Shown piece by piece: positions 26,271-34,388 of a stretch of DNA of 64,000 nucleotides. The DNA is taken from assembly GCF_021605415.1 (NCBI RefSeq), contig NZ_WKEQ01000019.1, positions 1-64,000 on the forward strand. Reading direction: 5' to 3'. Origin of the DNA: Pseudomonas syringae (GTDB lineage Bacteria; Pseudomonadota; Gammaproteobacteria; Pseudomonadales; Pseudomonadaceae). The translations under genes were made by a program, and so were the position numbers. The number at the start of each line of letters is the position of its first letter. Position 1 is the stretch's first letter. The notes below the pieces were generated by a model. That model was not told the origin of the DNA and did not search any database. It was given only the letters and a program-made list of their open reading frames with translations.

Positions 26271-27197
26271 ATGACCGTGAAAATTGCCCACACCGCTGAC
26301 CTGCAAGCCTTCTTCAAGGAAGCCGCCGGCTTCGACAATGACGTCGGCAGCTCGCGCCTGAAAACCATCATGCTGCGCGTGTTACAGGACACCGCAAAAC
26401 TGATTGAAGACCTGGAAATCACCGAAGACGAATTCTGGAAAACGGTGGATTATCTCAATCGCTTGGGCGGCCGCTCAGAGGCTGGCCTGCTGGTTGCCGG
26501 GCTTGGCATCGAGCACTTCCTTGATTTGCTGCAAGATGCCAAAGATGCCGAAATCGGCCTCGGCGGCGGCACTCCACGCACCATCGAAGGGCCGTTGTAC
26601 GTGGCCGGCGCGCCGATTTGCGAAGGCGAGGCGCGCATGGACGATGGTAGCGAGGAGGGCGTTGCCACGGTGATGTTCCTCGAAGGCCAAGTCTTCGATC
26701 TGGACGGTCAGCCACTGGCCGGCGCGACCGTGGATTTGTGGCACGCCAACACCAAAGGCACGTATTCGTTCTTTGACACGAGCCAGTCTGAATACAACCT
26801 GCGTCGGCGCATCATTACCGACGCCGAGGGTCGCTACCGTGCCCGCAGCATCGTGCCGTCCGGCTACGGTTGCGATCCGCAAGGGCCGACTCAGGAATGC
26901 CTGGACTTGCTCGGCCGCCACGGTCAGCGTCCGGCCCACGTGCACTTTTTCATTTCCGCGCCGGGGCATCGGCACCTGACCACGCAGATTAATTTGGCCG
27001 GCGATCAATACCTGTGGGACGACTTCGCCTACGCCACCCGCGAAGGACTGGTCGGCGAGGTGCAATTCAGTGACGACGGAGCGCGGGGCGTGGCGGGGCG
27101 ATACGCCGAACTCAAATTCGACTTCCGTTTGCAGCCTGCGGTGGACGAGAGCGCCGAACAGCGCAGCCATCGCCCACGGGCATTGCAGGAGGCTTGA
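26271..27197 (+). CDS. catA: Catechol 1,2-dioxygenase (intradiol, Fe3+)
   Basis: 308 residues from the ATG at 26271, favoured because GATGAGGTG lies at good distance; a GTG at 26262 is in frame. Intradiol dioxygenase features: the N-terminal linker domain (about 1-105), LYVAGAP, VDLWHANTKGTYS(F), ITDAEGRYRARSIVPSGYG (Tyr ligands) and RPAHVHFFISAPGH (His ligands). It cleaves catechol to cis,cis-muconate. It is the last gene of the run, in the order catBCA, and is followed by a long inverted repeat that probably ends the transcript. Confidence 0.96.
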   Translation: MTVKIAHTADLQAFFKEAAGFDNDVGSSRLKTIMLRVLQDTAKLIEDLEITEDEFWKTVDYLNRLGGRSEAGLLVAGLGIEHFLDLLQDAKDAEIGLGGGTPRTIEGPLYVAGAPICEGEARMDDGSEEGVATVMFLEGQVFDLDGQPLAGATVDLWHANTKGTYSFFDTSQSEYNLRRRIITDAEGRYRARSIVPSGYGCDPQGPTQECLDLLGRHGQRPAHVHFFISAPGHRHLTTQINLAGDQYLWDDFAYATREGLVGEVQFSDDGARGVAGRYAELKFDFRLQPAVDESAEQRSHRPRALQEA

Positions 27198-27241
27198 TTG
27201 TCGTAGAGGTGAAGATCTTCGCGACGCAGAGATACCGTTGT

Positions 27242-27316
27242 AGGAGCTGCCGCCGGCTGCGATCTTTTGATGTGGTTTTTTAAGATCAAAAGATCGCAGC
27301 CAGCGGCAGTTCCTGC
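27242..27316. repeat. Inverted repeat pair, likely terminator after catA
   Basis: AGGAGCTGCCGCCGGCTGCG with ATCTTTTGAT (about 27242-27271) faces ATCAAAAGATCGCAGCCAGC with GGCAG (27285-27309). It is a REP-like element found repeatedly in this window. It lies between catA and a convergent hypothetical gene and can serve both directions. Confidence 0.75.
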
Positions 27317-27326
27317 ACTGGAGGGA

Positions 27327-28229
27327 TTACTGCGCGGTGGCTGGCGTAGTCGAGTCCTGGCCGGTGATTTTGTCGTAGATTGCCTGGACGCTCGCGTCGG
27401 TGTTCTTGCTCTTGTTTTCTGATTTCTCGGACGCTTCGGCCGAACCCGACGACCACTGCGCCAGCAGCTCGGCGAGGATCATGTGCCGATCGCTCTTGCC
27501 GGTATCAGCCGTGCCGTCGGTGCCTGGCGCCTGGGCTTCATCGGTCAAGGCCCTGACCAGTGTGGCGCGCTGGTTCTGCCAGTAGGAGGACTGCTTTTCC
27601 TCGGGGCTGGCGCTGGTGAGAAAGTCGAGGCCAGCCTTGATGCGCCCCAGCAGATCCGTGCCGAACGGGTCGACGAAATCTTTTTCCAGTTCCGCGATGC
27701 CGCTGTAAATGCCGGTCGCCAGGCTTTGCTGTTGATTCATGATGAAGGACGCCGCTTGCTGTTCTTCATCGGTAAACAACCCACCTTCATTGCTGCTCAC
27801 CGCATACAGCGAACGCCGATCCAGATCGCCCATCAACGAATAGACGTCTTTTAGATTCGAGCTGTCGTACGGCTCACCGCTTGTCATCTGCGCGTATTTA
27901 TCGTCCATGCGCTGACGGGCGTCGATGGCCACGTCCGGAAAAGTCTTGCCTTGCGAACTGGTGCTGTTACCCGGGTGCAGGATGCCGTTGAGGATCGCAT
28001 CGCTGCTCATGCCTTCGCGGGACGGAAAAAATTTCGCGTAGTAGGCGCTGGTGGTGCTGTAGTTGCTGGCGGTGCGGGAAATGCTCGCGGTGTCACCACT
28101 GGACGACGCGGTCGACTGGGTTTGCTGCGACGTTGCGCTGGTGCCGGATTCGGTTTGCGCGGTCGCGGCCACCGATTGCAATGTCGTATAGCCCGAAGTG
28201 CTCGGGCGCAGCGCCGTGAAAAAGTCCAT
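27327..28229 (-). CDS. Hypothetical protein, Ser/Thr-rich N-terminus
   Basis: 300 residues, not recognised. Residues 1-60 are low-complexity Ser/Thr/Ala (QSVAATAQTESGTSATSQQ), followed by a helical region with several Tyr-rich turns (YYAKFFPSREGMSSDAILNG) and an acidic, charged C-terminus. There is no signal peptide or membrane segment. The Ser/Thr-rich, export-signal-free start is reminiscent of flagellar or type III secretion-related proteins, but nothing nearby supports that. It is convergent with catA and divergent from the ThDP enzyme. Confidence 0.75.
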   Translation of the reverse strand: MDFFTALRPSTSGYTTLQSVAATAQTESGTSATSQQTQSTASSSGDTASISRTASNYSTTSAYYAKFFPSREGMSSDAILNGILHPGNSTSSQGKTFPDVAIDARQRMDDKYAQMTSGEPYDSSNLKDVYSLMGDLDRRSLYAVSSNEGGLFTDEEQQAASFIMNQQQSLATGIYSGIAELEKDFVDPFGTDLLGRIKAGLDFLTSASPEEKQSSYWQNQRATLVRALTDEAQAPGTDGTADTGKSDRHMILAELLAQWSSGSAEASEKSENKSKNTDASVQAIYDKITGQDSTTPATAQ

Positions 28230-28413
28230 GTGGCCAATTCCTGTTGTCGTGTTGGCAGAGGCAGCGATTTCTAACAGATCAGGGATCTACAAGCCACCTG
28301 AGCGGGGAAATCCATCCGAACTTCGTTATCGGCCTCAATGTCCAGACCTTTACACCTTCCGGCGGACAGTGGCGCCGGGAATGATCGACGAACCGGCAGA
28401 GGCGAGGCGAGAC

Positions 28414-30207
28414 ATGACGACGACAGTGGGAGATTTCCTGGTCGAACGGCTCAGTGAATGGGGCGTGACACGCATCTTTGGTTACCCGGGTGATGGCATC
28501 AACGGCGTGTTTGGCGCCCTGAGCCGGGCCAAAGGCAAGATCGAATTCATTCAGGCCCGGCACGAGGAAATGGCCGCCTTCATGGCCTCGGCCCATGCCA
28601 AGTTCACCGGCGAGCTGGGCGTGTGCATCGCCACGTCCGGCCCTGGCGCTTCGCATTTGATCACCGGGCTTTACGACGCGCGGATGGATCACATGCCGGT
28701 GCTGGCGATTGTCGGCCAGCAGGCCCGCGCGGCGCTGGGCGGTCACTACCAGCAAGAGCTTGATCTGGTCTCGATGTTCAAAGACGTGGCCGGCGCTTTC
28801 GTGCAGCAAGCCTCGGCGCCTTCGCAGGTTCGCCACTTGGTTGACCGGGCCGTGCGCACGGCAGTCGGTGAGCGGCGCGTCACGGCGCTGATCTTGCCCA
28901 ACGATTTGCAGGAGGCCGAATACGAACCGCCGGCCCGGGCCCACGGAACGGTGCATTCGGGCGTCGGCTACACCAAGCCGAAAGTGGTGCCTTACGAAGC
29001 GGATTTGTTGCGGGCGGCGGAAGTTTTGAACGCGGGTGAAAAAGTCGCAATCCTGGTCGGTGCCGGCGCATTGAACGCTACCGATCAAGTCATCGCCATC
29101 GCTGAGAAACTCGGTGCCGGCGCCGCCAAGGCACTGCTCGGCAAAGCTGTGTTACCAGACGATCTGCCCTGGGTCACCGGCAGCATCGGCCTGCTCGGCA
29201 CCGAACCGAGCTACAAACTGATGACCGAATGCGACACCTTGCTGATGATCGGCTCGGGCTTCCCGTATTCCGAATTCCTGCCCAAGGAAGGGCAGGCGCG
29301 CGGGGTGCAGATTGACTTGCAGCCCGACATGCTGAGCTTGCGCTACCCGATGGAGGTGAATCTGGTCGGTGACGCCAGCGAAACGCTTGCGGCGCTTCTG
29401 CCGTTGCTCGAACACAAGACCTCGCGCAAGTGGCGCAAGGAGGTTGAAGGCTGGCGCGGTACTTGGGAGAAAACCCTGGAAAAACGTGCGCTGGTGAAAG
29501 CTGATCCGATCAATCCGCAACGGGTCGCATTCGAGCTGTCACCGCGTCTGCCGGAGATGGCGATCATCACCAGCGACTCGGGTTCCTGCGCCAACTGGTT
29601 CGCCCGTGATGTGAAAATTCGGCGCGGCATGATGTGTTCGCTGTCCGGCGGGCTTGCATCGATGGGCGCGGCGGTGCCGTATGCGATTGCAGCGAAGTTC
29701 GCCCATCCGCAGCGGCCGGTGATTGCGCTGGTCGGCGATGGCGCGATGCAGATGAACAACATGGCCGAACTGATCACTGTCGCCAAATACTGGCGGCAAT
29801 GGGACAGCCCCAAGTGGATCTGTGCGGTGTTCAACAACGAAGACCTCAATCAGGTCACGTGGGAGCAACGGGTGATGGAGGGCGATCCGAAGTTCGAAGC
29901 ATCGCAAAGCATTCCCGACGTGCCGTATCACCTGTTTGCGATTTCCATCGGCTTGAAGGGTATCTTCGTCGACCGCGAAGAGGACGTTGCAGCGGCATGG
30001 GATGAGGCGTTGGCATCGGATGTGCCAGTGCTGATCGAATTCAAGACCGACCCCAACGTCCCGCCGCTGCCGCCGCACATCAAGCTGGAACAGGCGAAAA
30101 AATTCGCCTCTACGCTGCTGCAGGGCGATCCGGATCAAGCCGGCGTCATCGTGCAAACAGCCAAGCAGGTCATCAGTGCCGTCCTGCCTCGGGGTAAAAA
30201 GGACTGA
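28414..30207 (+). CDS. Thiamine-diphosphate enzyme, pyruvate oxidase (PoxB)-like
   Basis: 597 residues from the ATG at 28414 (MTTTVGDFLVERLSEWGV); longer in-frame readings to 28198 extend into an unrelated leader. Three-domain ThDP plan: the Pyr domain has the catalytic Glu in ARHEEMAAFMA, the central FAD/structural domain includes VGAGAL, and the PP domain has the ThDP motif GDGAMQMN ... FNNEDLNQVTWE. The sequence GYPGDGING is typical of pyruvate oxidase/acetolactate-synthase relatives. It probably decarboxylates a 2-oxo acid such as pyruvate; substrate not certain. It stands alone between a hypothetical gene and the parD-like/map pair. Confidence 0.88.
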   Translation: MTTTVGDFLVERLSEWGVTRIFGYPGDGINGVFGALSRAKGKIEFIQARHEEMAAFMASAHAKFTGELGVCIATSGPGASHLITGLYDARMDHMPVLAIVGQQARAALGGHYQQELDLVSMFKDVAGAFVQQASAPSQVRHLVDRAVRTAVGERRVTALILPNDLQEAEYEPPARAHGTVHSGVGYTKPKVVPYEADLLRAAEVLNAGEKVAILVGAGALNATDQVIAIAEKLGAGAAKALLGKAVLPDDLPWVTGSIGLLGTEPSYKLMTECDTLLMIGSGFPYSEFLPKEGQARGVQIDLQPDMLSLRYPMEVNLVGDASETLAALLPLLEHKTSRKWRKEVEGWRGTWEKTLEKRALVKADPINPQRVAFELSPRLPEMAIITSDSGSCANWFARDVKIRRGMMCSLSGGLASMGAAVPYAIAAKFAHPQRPVIALVGDGAMQMNNMAELITVAKYWRQWDSPKWICAVFNNEDLNQVTWEQRVMEGDPKFEASQSIPDVPYHLFAISIGLKGIFVDREEDVAAAWDEALASDVPVLIEFKTDPNVPPLPPHIKLEQAKKFASTLLQGDPDQAGVIVQTAKQVISAVLPRGKKD

Positions 30208-30238
30208 CGGCAACTTTGCCCGCAGTAAATGCGTCCGG

Positions 30239-30290
30239 TTGCAATTTTTCCGGATGCCCGGCTAATATACGATCCATATACATTTCGTAT
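30239..30290 (+). promoter_or_regulatory. Promoter with overlapping dyad upstream of the ParD-like gene
   Basis: TTGCAA (30239-30244) and TAATAT (30263-30268) are spaced 18 bases and fit a sigma-70 promoter. An inverted repeat ATACGA (30267-30272) / TCGTAT (30285-30290) covers the -10 and likely start site, as expected for an autoregulatory operator of a small DNA-binding protein. The ParD-like start is 12 bases after the dyad. Confidence 0.5.
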
Positions 30291-30301
30291 CGGATTTTGC
30301 C

Positions 30302-30529
30302 ATGGGCATCGTAAAGATTTCAGAAGACATGCACGAGAAACTGCGCATCTCCAGCAATGCGCTCAGCCGCTCGATCAACGCGCAGGCCGAGCACTGGATG
30401 CGCATCGGCATGCTCGCCGAGTTGCACCCCAACCTTGATCACAGCGCGATTTGCCGCTTGTTGATTCGTGCCGAACAGGCCGGTGGCCTTGATTTGCAGC
30501 AACTGACTCGGGAAGCGGTCACGGCATGA
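30302..30529 (+). CDS. ParD-like small protein (orphan antitoxin type)
   Basis: 75 residues beginning MGIVKISEDMHEKLRISSNALSRSINAQAEHWMRIG, which resembles the ParD-like antitoxin family (ribbon-helix-helix start, then helices). The coding sequence overlaps the start of the downstream map-type gene by four bases (ATGA at 30526-30529), so the two are translationally coupled. There is no ParE/RelE-type toxin on either side. A dyad at its promoter suggests it binds its own operator. Possibly a repressor of the map paralogue rather than an antitoxin. Confidence 0.75.
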   Translation: MGIVKISEDMHEKLRISSNALSRSINAQAEHWMRIGMLAELHPNLDHSAICRLLIRAEQAGGLDLQQLTREAVTA

Positions 30530-31317
30530 AGAACCAGATCAAGATCAACACCCGCGAACAGATCGAACAGTCGCGCATCGCCGCACAACTGGCCGCCGAC
30601 GTTTTGGCGATGCTGGTGCCGCACGTCAGGGCGGGCGTGACCACCGATGAACTGGATCAACTGTGCAACGACTACATCGTCAACGTGCAGAAAGCGATTC
30701 CGGCCAACGTCGGTTATCACGGCTTTCCGAAAACCGTCTGCGCGTCGGTCAATGATGTGGTTTGCCACGGGATCCCGTCCGGTACGCCGTTGAAGGACGG
30801 AGACATCCTTAACCTCGACATCGCGGTGATCAAGGACGGCTGGTTCGGCGACACCAGCCGCATGTACGTGGTCGGCGAAGTGAGCGCTGAAGCGCAGCAT
30901 CTGATCAAAACCACTTATGACGCGTTGTGCGCCGGCATCCGCGTGGTACGCCCTGGCGCAACGCTTGGCGACATCGGTCATGCGATCCAGAGCCTGGCGG
31001 AGAAGGAAGGCTTCAGCGTGGTGCGCGAGTATTGCGGGCACGGCATCGGCAAGGTGTATCACGATGAGCCGCAGATCCTGCATTACGGCTATCCGAACCA
31101 GGGCATGAAGCTCAAGGCCGGGATGATTTTCACCATCGAACCGATGCTTAACGCCGGCAAGCGCCAGGTGAAAAACATGCCTGATGGCTGGACGGTGCTG
31201 ACCAGGGATGGCTCGCTGTCGGCGCAGTGGGAGCACATGGTCGCGGTGACGGAGGACGGGTTTGAAGTGCTGACGGCGTGGCCGGATCAAATTGAAGGCT
31301 TCACCCCGATCACCTGA
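30526..31317 (+). CDS. map: Type I methionine aminopeptidase
   Basis: 263 residues, the normal length for bacterial type I enzymes. The five metal ligands are visible: Asp in LNLDIAV, Asp in FGDTSRM, His in YCGHGIGKVYHDEP, Glu in FTIEPML and Glu in QWEHMVAVTEDG. It removes the initiator methionine from nascent proteins. The usual housekeeping map is next to rpsB; this copy is instead coupled to a ParD-like gene, so it may be a second, conditionally expressed enzyme. Confidence 0.93.
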   Translation: MKNQIKINTREQIEQSRIAAQLAADVLAMLVPHVRAGVTTDELDQLCNDYIVNVQKAIPANVGYHGFPKTVCASVNDVVCHGIPSGTPLKDGDILNLDIAVIKDGWFGDTSRMYVVGEVSAEAQHLIKTTYDALCAGIRVVRPGATLGDIGHAIQSLAEKEGFSVVREYCGHGIGKVYHDEPQILHYGYPNQGMKLKAGMIFTIEPMLNAGKRQVKNMPDGWTVLTRDGSLSAQWEHMVAVTEDGFEVLTAWPDQIEGFTPIT

Positions 31318-31330
31318 CGCACACGACCCT

Positions 31331-31447
31331 TGTAGGCGCTGCCGCAGGCTGCGATCTTTTGATCGCCGGGAACGCGGAGCGTCCCGGGCTGCATTCCCAC
31401 GCAGAGCGTGGGAACAATCACATCGCAGCCTGCGGCAGCTCCTGACA
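31331..31447. repeat. Composite nested inverted repeat
   Basis: The outer arms TGTAGGCGCTGCCGCAGGCT and AGCCTGCGGCAGCTCCTGAC enclose an inner element (GGGAACGCGGAGCGTCCCGG, then TTCCCACGCAGAGCGTGGGAA). The same inner and outer elements recur at 37136-37259 and, in part, at 53371-53452 and 47330-47356. It lies between convergent map and ABC-transporter genes. Confidence 0.75.
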
Positions 31448-31455
31448 GGGGGCGG

Positions 31456-32610
31456 TCAGTGAGCGCCGGCCGCTTTGTTCAGGTCGCTTTCGGTCCATTC
31501 GGTGTATACGCAGGCGTCTGCGGTGGCCCAGCGGACTTTCACCGGGTCGCCCGTTTTCAGCGGCATGCCGGCGGCAGACAGCGCCTTGACCTTCATCGAC
31601 GTCCCGCCCGATGTGACCACGCTGCACGTCTGGCTTTCACCAAGAAACAGCACTTCCACCACACTCGCCGACACTTCATTCCAACCCGCCGCCAACGGTT
31701 CAGCCGCAGCTTGTTGCGCACTCAACGCCAGCGCTTTCTCCGGACGCACCATCAGCAGAACATCCTGGTCGGTGTTCAAACCGGCCGTCAGGCGAATCGA
31801 CAACGATTGCCCTTCGAAACTCGCCGCACCGTTGCCCTGGGCCTTGAGCTTGAGGAAGTTCGAGTTGCCCAGGAACGACGCGACAAACGCATTCGGCGGA
31901 TTCTGATAAAGGTCATAACCGCTGCCCAACCCGACAATCTTGCCGTGACTGAAAATCGCAATGCGCTGCGACAGCCGCATGGCTTCTTCCTGGTCATGCG
32001 TCACATAGACGATGGTAATGCCGAGACGGCGGTGCAGTTGACGCAACTCATCCTGCAAGTCTTCACGCAGCTTTTTGTCCAGCGCGCCGAGGGGTTCGTC
32101 CATCAGCAGAATGCGCGGTTCGTAAACCAGCGCGCGGGCAATGGCGACCCGCTGCTGCTGGCCGCCGGACAATTGTGACGGGCGGCGATGGGCGAACGGC
32201 TCAAGTTGCACCAGTTTCAACATGGCATCGACACGCTTGTCCCGTTCGGCTGCCGCGAGTTTGCGGATCGCCAAAGGGAACGCAATGTTGTCGCGCACCG
32301 ACAGATGCGGAAACAGCGAATAACGCTGGAACACCATGCCGATGTCGCGCTTGTGCGGCGGCACGTTGACCAGCGACTGGCCATTGACGAGGATCTCGCC
32401 GCTGCTCGGTGTTTCGAAACCGGCGAGCATCGACAGCGTGGTGCTTTTGCCGGAGCCGCTGGAGCCGAGGAAGGTGAGGAATTCACCGTCCTTGATGTCC
32501 AGCGAGATGTTGTCCACGGCGGCGAAGTCGCCGTAGTGCTTGTTCAGGTTGCGCAGGCTGACGAGGGGTTGGTCGTTCTGCTGGGCGGAATCTTTGATCA
32601 CGGCACTCAT
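31456..32610 (-). CDS. ABC transporter ATP-binding protein (polyamine/PotA type)
   Basis: 384 residues from the ATG at 32610 with AGGAGA upstream; the in-frame reading to 32754 runs into the permease gene and is rejected. Walker A GSSGSGKST, signature LSGGQQQRVAIARAL, Walker B ILLMDEPLGALD and the switch VTHDQEEAMRLSQRI are all present. A C-terminal TOBE-type domain follows (LMVRPEKALAL). It energises uptake with the two permeases and binding protein encoded upstream. This is the last gene of a four-gene minus-strand operon whose promoter carries the TGGWATACCATAATA operator. Confidence 0.94.
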   Translation of the reverse strand: MSAVIKDSAQQNDQPLVSLRNLNKHYGDFAAVDNISLDIKDGEFLTFLGSSGSGKSTTLSMLAGFETPSSGEILVNGQSLVNVPPHKRDIGMVFQRYSLFPHLSVRDNIAFPLAIRKLAAAERDKRVDAMLKLVQLEPFAHRRPSQLSGGQQQRVAIARALVYEPRILLMDEPLGALDKKLREDLQDELRQLHRRLGITIVYVTHDQEEAMRLSQRIAIFSHGKIVGLGSGYDLYQNPPNAFVASFLGNSNFLKLKAQGNGAASFEGQSLSIRLTAGLNTDQDVLLMVRPEKALALSAQQAAAEPLAAGWNEVSASVVEVLFLGESQTCSVVTSGGTSMKVKALSAAGMPLKTGDPVKVRWATADACVYTEWTESDLNKAAGAH

Positions 32611-32627
32611 GTCGTTCTCCTCGGCGC

Positions 32628-33437
32628 TCAGGCGCGAATTTCGTTGCGCCGGCGCAGGGCGGCGGCGATCACCATGACCAGCACTGACAAACCGATCAGC
32701 AGCGTCGAGGCGACGGCAATCACGGGGGTCAGATCCTGACGCAAGGTGGTCCACATTTTCACGGGAAGGGTTTGCAGGGTCGGGCTGGCCATCATCACGC
32801 TCAGCACCACTTCATCCCACGACACGAGGAAGGCGAAGAGGGCGCCGGCGACCATGCCCGGACGAATCGCGGGGAAGGTCACCTTGAACACCGCTTGCAG
32901 ACGCGAGGCGCCGCAAATCACCGCCGCGTCTTCAATCGACTGATCGAACAGCTTCAGCGAATTGATGATCGAGATGATCGTGAACGGCAGCGCGACGATC
33001 ACGTGGCTGACGACAAAGGCAAACATCGTCCCGGTGTAGCCGAGCTTGAGAAACAGCGCGTATACCGCCACGGCAATGATCACCAGCGGCACGATCATCG
33101 GCAGGGTGAACAGGCCGTAGAGCATTTCCCGGCCGGGGAAGCGGCCACGCACCAGGGCGAACGCAGTGGGCAGGCCGAGCGCGACGGCGAACACGGTGGT
33201 CAGCACGGCCACCTTGAAACTGGCCATCGCCGCGTTCATCCAGTCGGCATTGGCGAAGAACTGCGCGTACCACTTCAGCGTCCAGCCCGGCGGTGGGAAC
33301 ACCAGCCACTGGGACGAGCCGAACGACAGCAGGATGATGAACACGATCGGCAACAGCAGGAACAAACCGATCAGTCCAGTGGTTGCATACAGGCCGAAGC
33401 GCATCCGGCCGCTCATGGCATTGGGAGTCAGGAGCAT
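32628..33437 (-). CDS. ABC transporter permease (PotC type)
   Basis: 269 residues with about six membrane segments (first: LYATTGLIGLFLLLPIVFIILLSF). The ATPase-contacting loop is DAAVICGASRLQAVFKVTFPAIRPG, the EAA-type motif of binding-protein-dependent permeases. It lies between the second permease gene and the ATPase gene with small spacers. The PotC-like class handles polyamines, but related systems also import opines, amino acids and other small cationic or nitrogenous compounds. Confidence 0.93.
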   Translation of the reverse strand: MLLTPNAMSGRMRFGLYATTGLIGLFLLLPIVFIILLSFGSSQWLVFPPPGWTLKWYAQFFANADWMNAAMASFKVAVLTTVFAVALGLPTAFALVRGRFPGREMLYGLFTLPMIVPLVIIAVAVYALFLKLGYTGTMFAFVVSHVIVALPFTIISIINSLKLFDQSIEDAAVICGASRLQAVFKVTFPAIRPGMVAGALFAFLVSWDEVVLSVMMASPTLQTLPVKMWTTLRQDLTPVIAVASTLLIGLSVLVMVIAAALRRRNEIRA

Positions 33438-33443
33438 GACGGC

Positions 33444-34388
33444 TTACCTCGCGTTGCTGGCGCCAACCGGGGATTCCGGCTGAAGCTTCAGGTAGAAGTA
33501 GAACAACACCAGGGTGATCACGATCAGCAACGCGGCACCGGCGCTGGCCAGGCCCCAATTAAGGAACGATTGCACCTGCTGAATGATGAACTCCGGCAGC
33601 ATCATGTTCTGCGCCCCGCCCAGCAGTGCCGGGGTGACGTAGTAACCGAGCGACATCACGAACACCATCAGACCACCGGAAAACAGCCCCGGCCGGCACA
33701 GTGGCAGGAACACCCGGAAGAAGTTCGTCCATGGGCTCGCGCCGCAGATCGAGCCGGCCTGCAAAATCATCGGGTCGATGGCCTGCATGGTCGCCTGCAA
33801 CGGCAGCACGATGAACGGGATCATGATGTAGCTCATGCCGATCACCACACCGGTGAGGTTGTGCACCATTTCCAGCGGTTGATCGATGATGCCCATCGCC
33901 ATCAGCGCCTTGTTGATCACCCCCGAGGCTTGCAGCAATACCAGCCACGAATAGGTGCGGGCCAGCAGGCTGGTCCACATCGACAGCAGCACGATACTGA
34001 GAATCCAGCGGCCCCAACCTTTCGGCACCAGAGTGATCGCCCAGGCCAGCGGGAAGCCGAGCAGCAGGCTGAACAATGTCACCAGACCCGCCACCGAAAA
34101 CGTGTTGAGCAACACACGCGCGTAGGCCGAGTTAGCGAACAACTGTTCGTAGTTGCCCAGGCCCGGCGTCGGTTCCAGCACGCCGCGCAGCAGCAAACCA
34201 ATCAGCGGCGCGAGGAAGAACAGCCCGAGGAACAGCAGGGCCGGAACCAGGTTGCCGGCACCACGCCAGCGTTGCTTGAGGGATGGGGCTTGCTGCATCG
34301 CAACCGCCTTGCCGGACGCCGAGCCGGCAGCGCCAGTGGCGCTCCCGGTGGCAGTGGAGGGACGGGTGGCGGTGGCCGCCATTTTCAT
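33444..34388 (-). CDS. ABC transporter permease (PotB type)
   Basis: 314 residues from the ATG at 34388, which overlaps the stop of the binding-protein gene (ATGA). About 45 residues rich in Ala/Thr/Gly precede the first membrane segment (LVPALLFLGLFFLAPLIGLLLRG). The permease motif is QAGSICGASPWTNFFRVFLPLCRPG. It pairs with the PotC-type permease encoded just downstream. The long polar N-terminal tail is slightly unusual. Confidence 0.92.
   Translation of the reverse strand: MKMAATATRPSTATGSATGAAGSASGKAVAMQQAPSLKQRWRGAGNLVPALLFLGLFFLAPLIGLLLRGVLEPTPGLGNYEQLFANSAYARVLLNTFSVAGLVTLFSLLLGFPLAWAITLVPKGWGRWILSIVLLSMWTSLLARTYSWLVLLQASGVINKALMAMGIIDQPLEMVHNLTGVVIGMSYIMIPFIVLPLQATMQAIDPMILQAGSICGASPWTNFFRVFLPLCRPGLFSGGLMVFVMSLGYYVTPALLGGAQNMMLPEFIIQQVQSFLNWGLASAGAALLIVITLVLFYFYLKLQPESPVGASNAR

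Noticed and set aside
30302..30529. ParD-like gene as half of a classical ParDE toxin-antitoxin module
   Set aside because: No ParE/RelE-type gene on either side. The overlapping partner is a bona fide methionine aminopeptidase.
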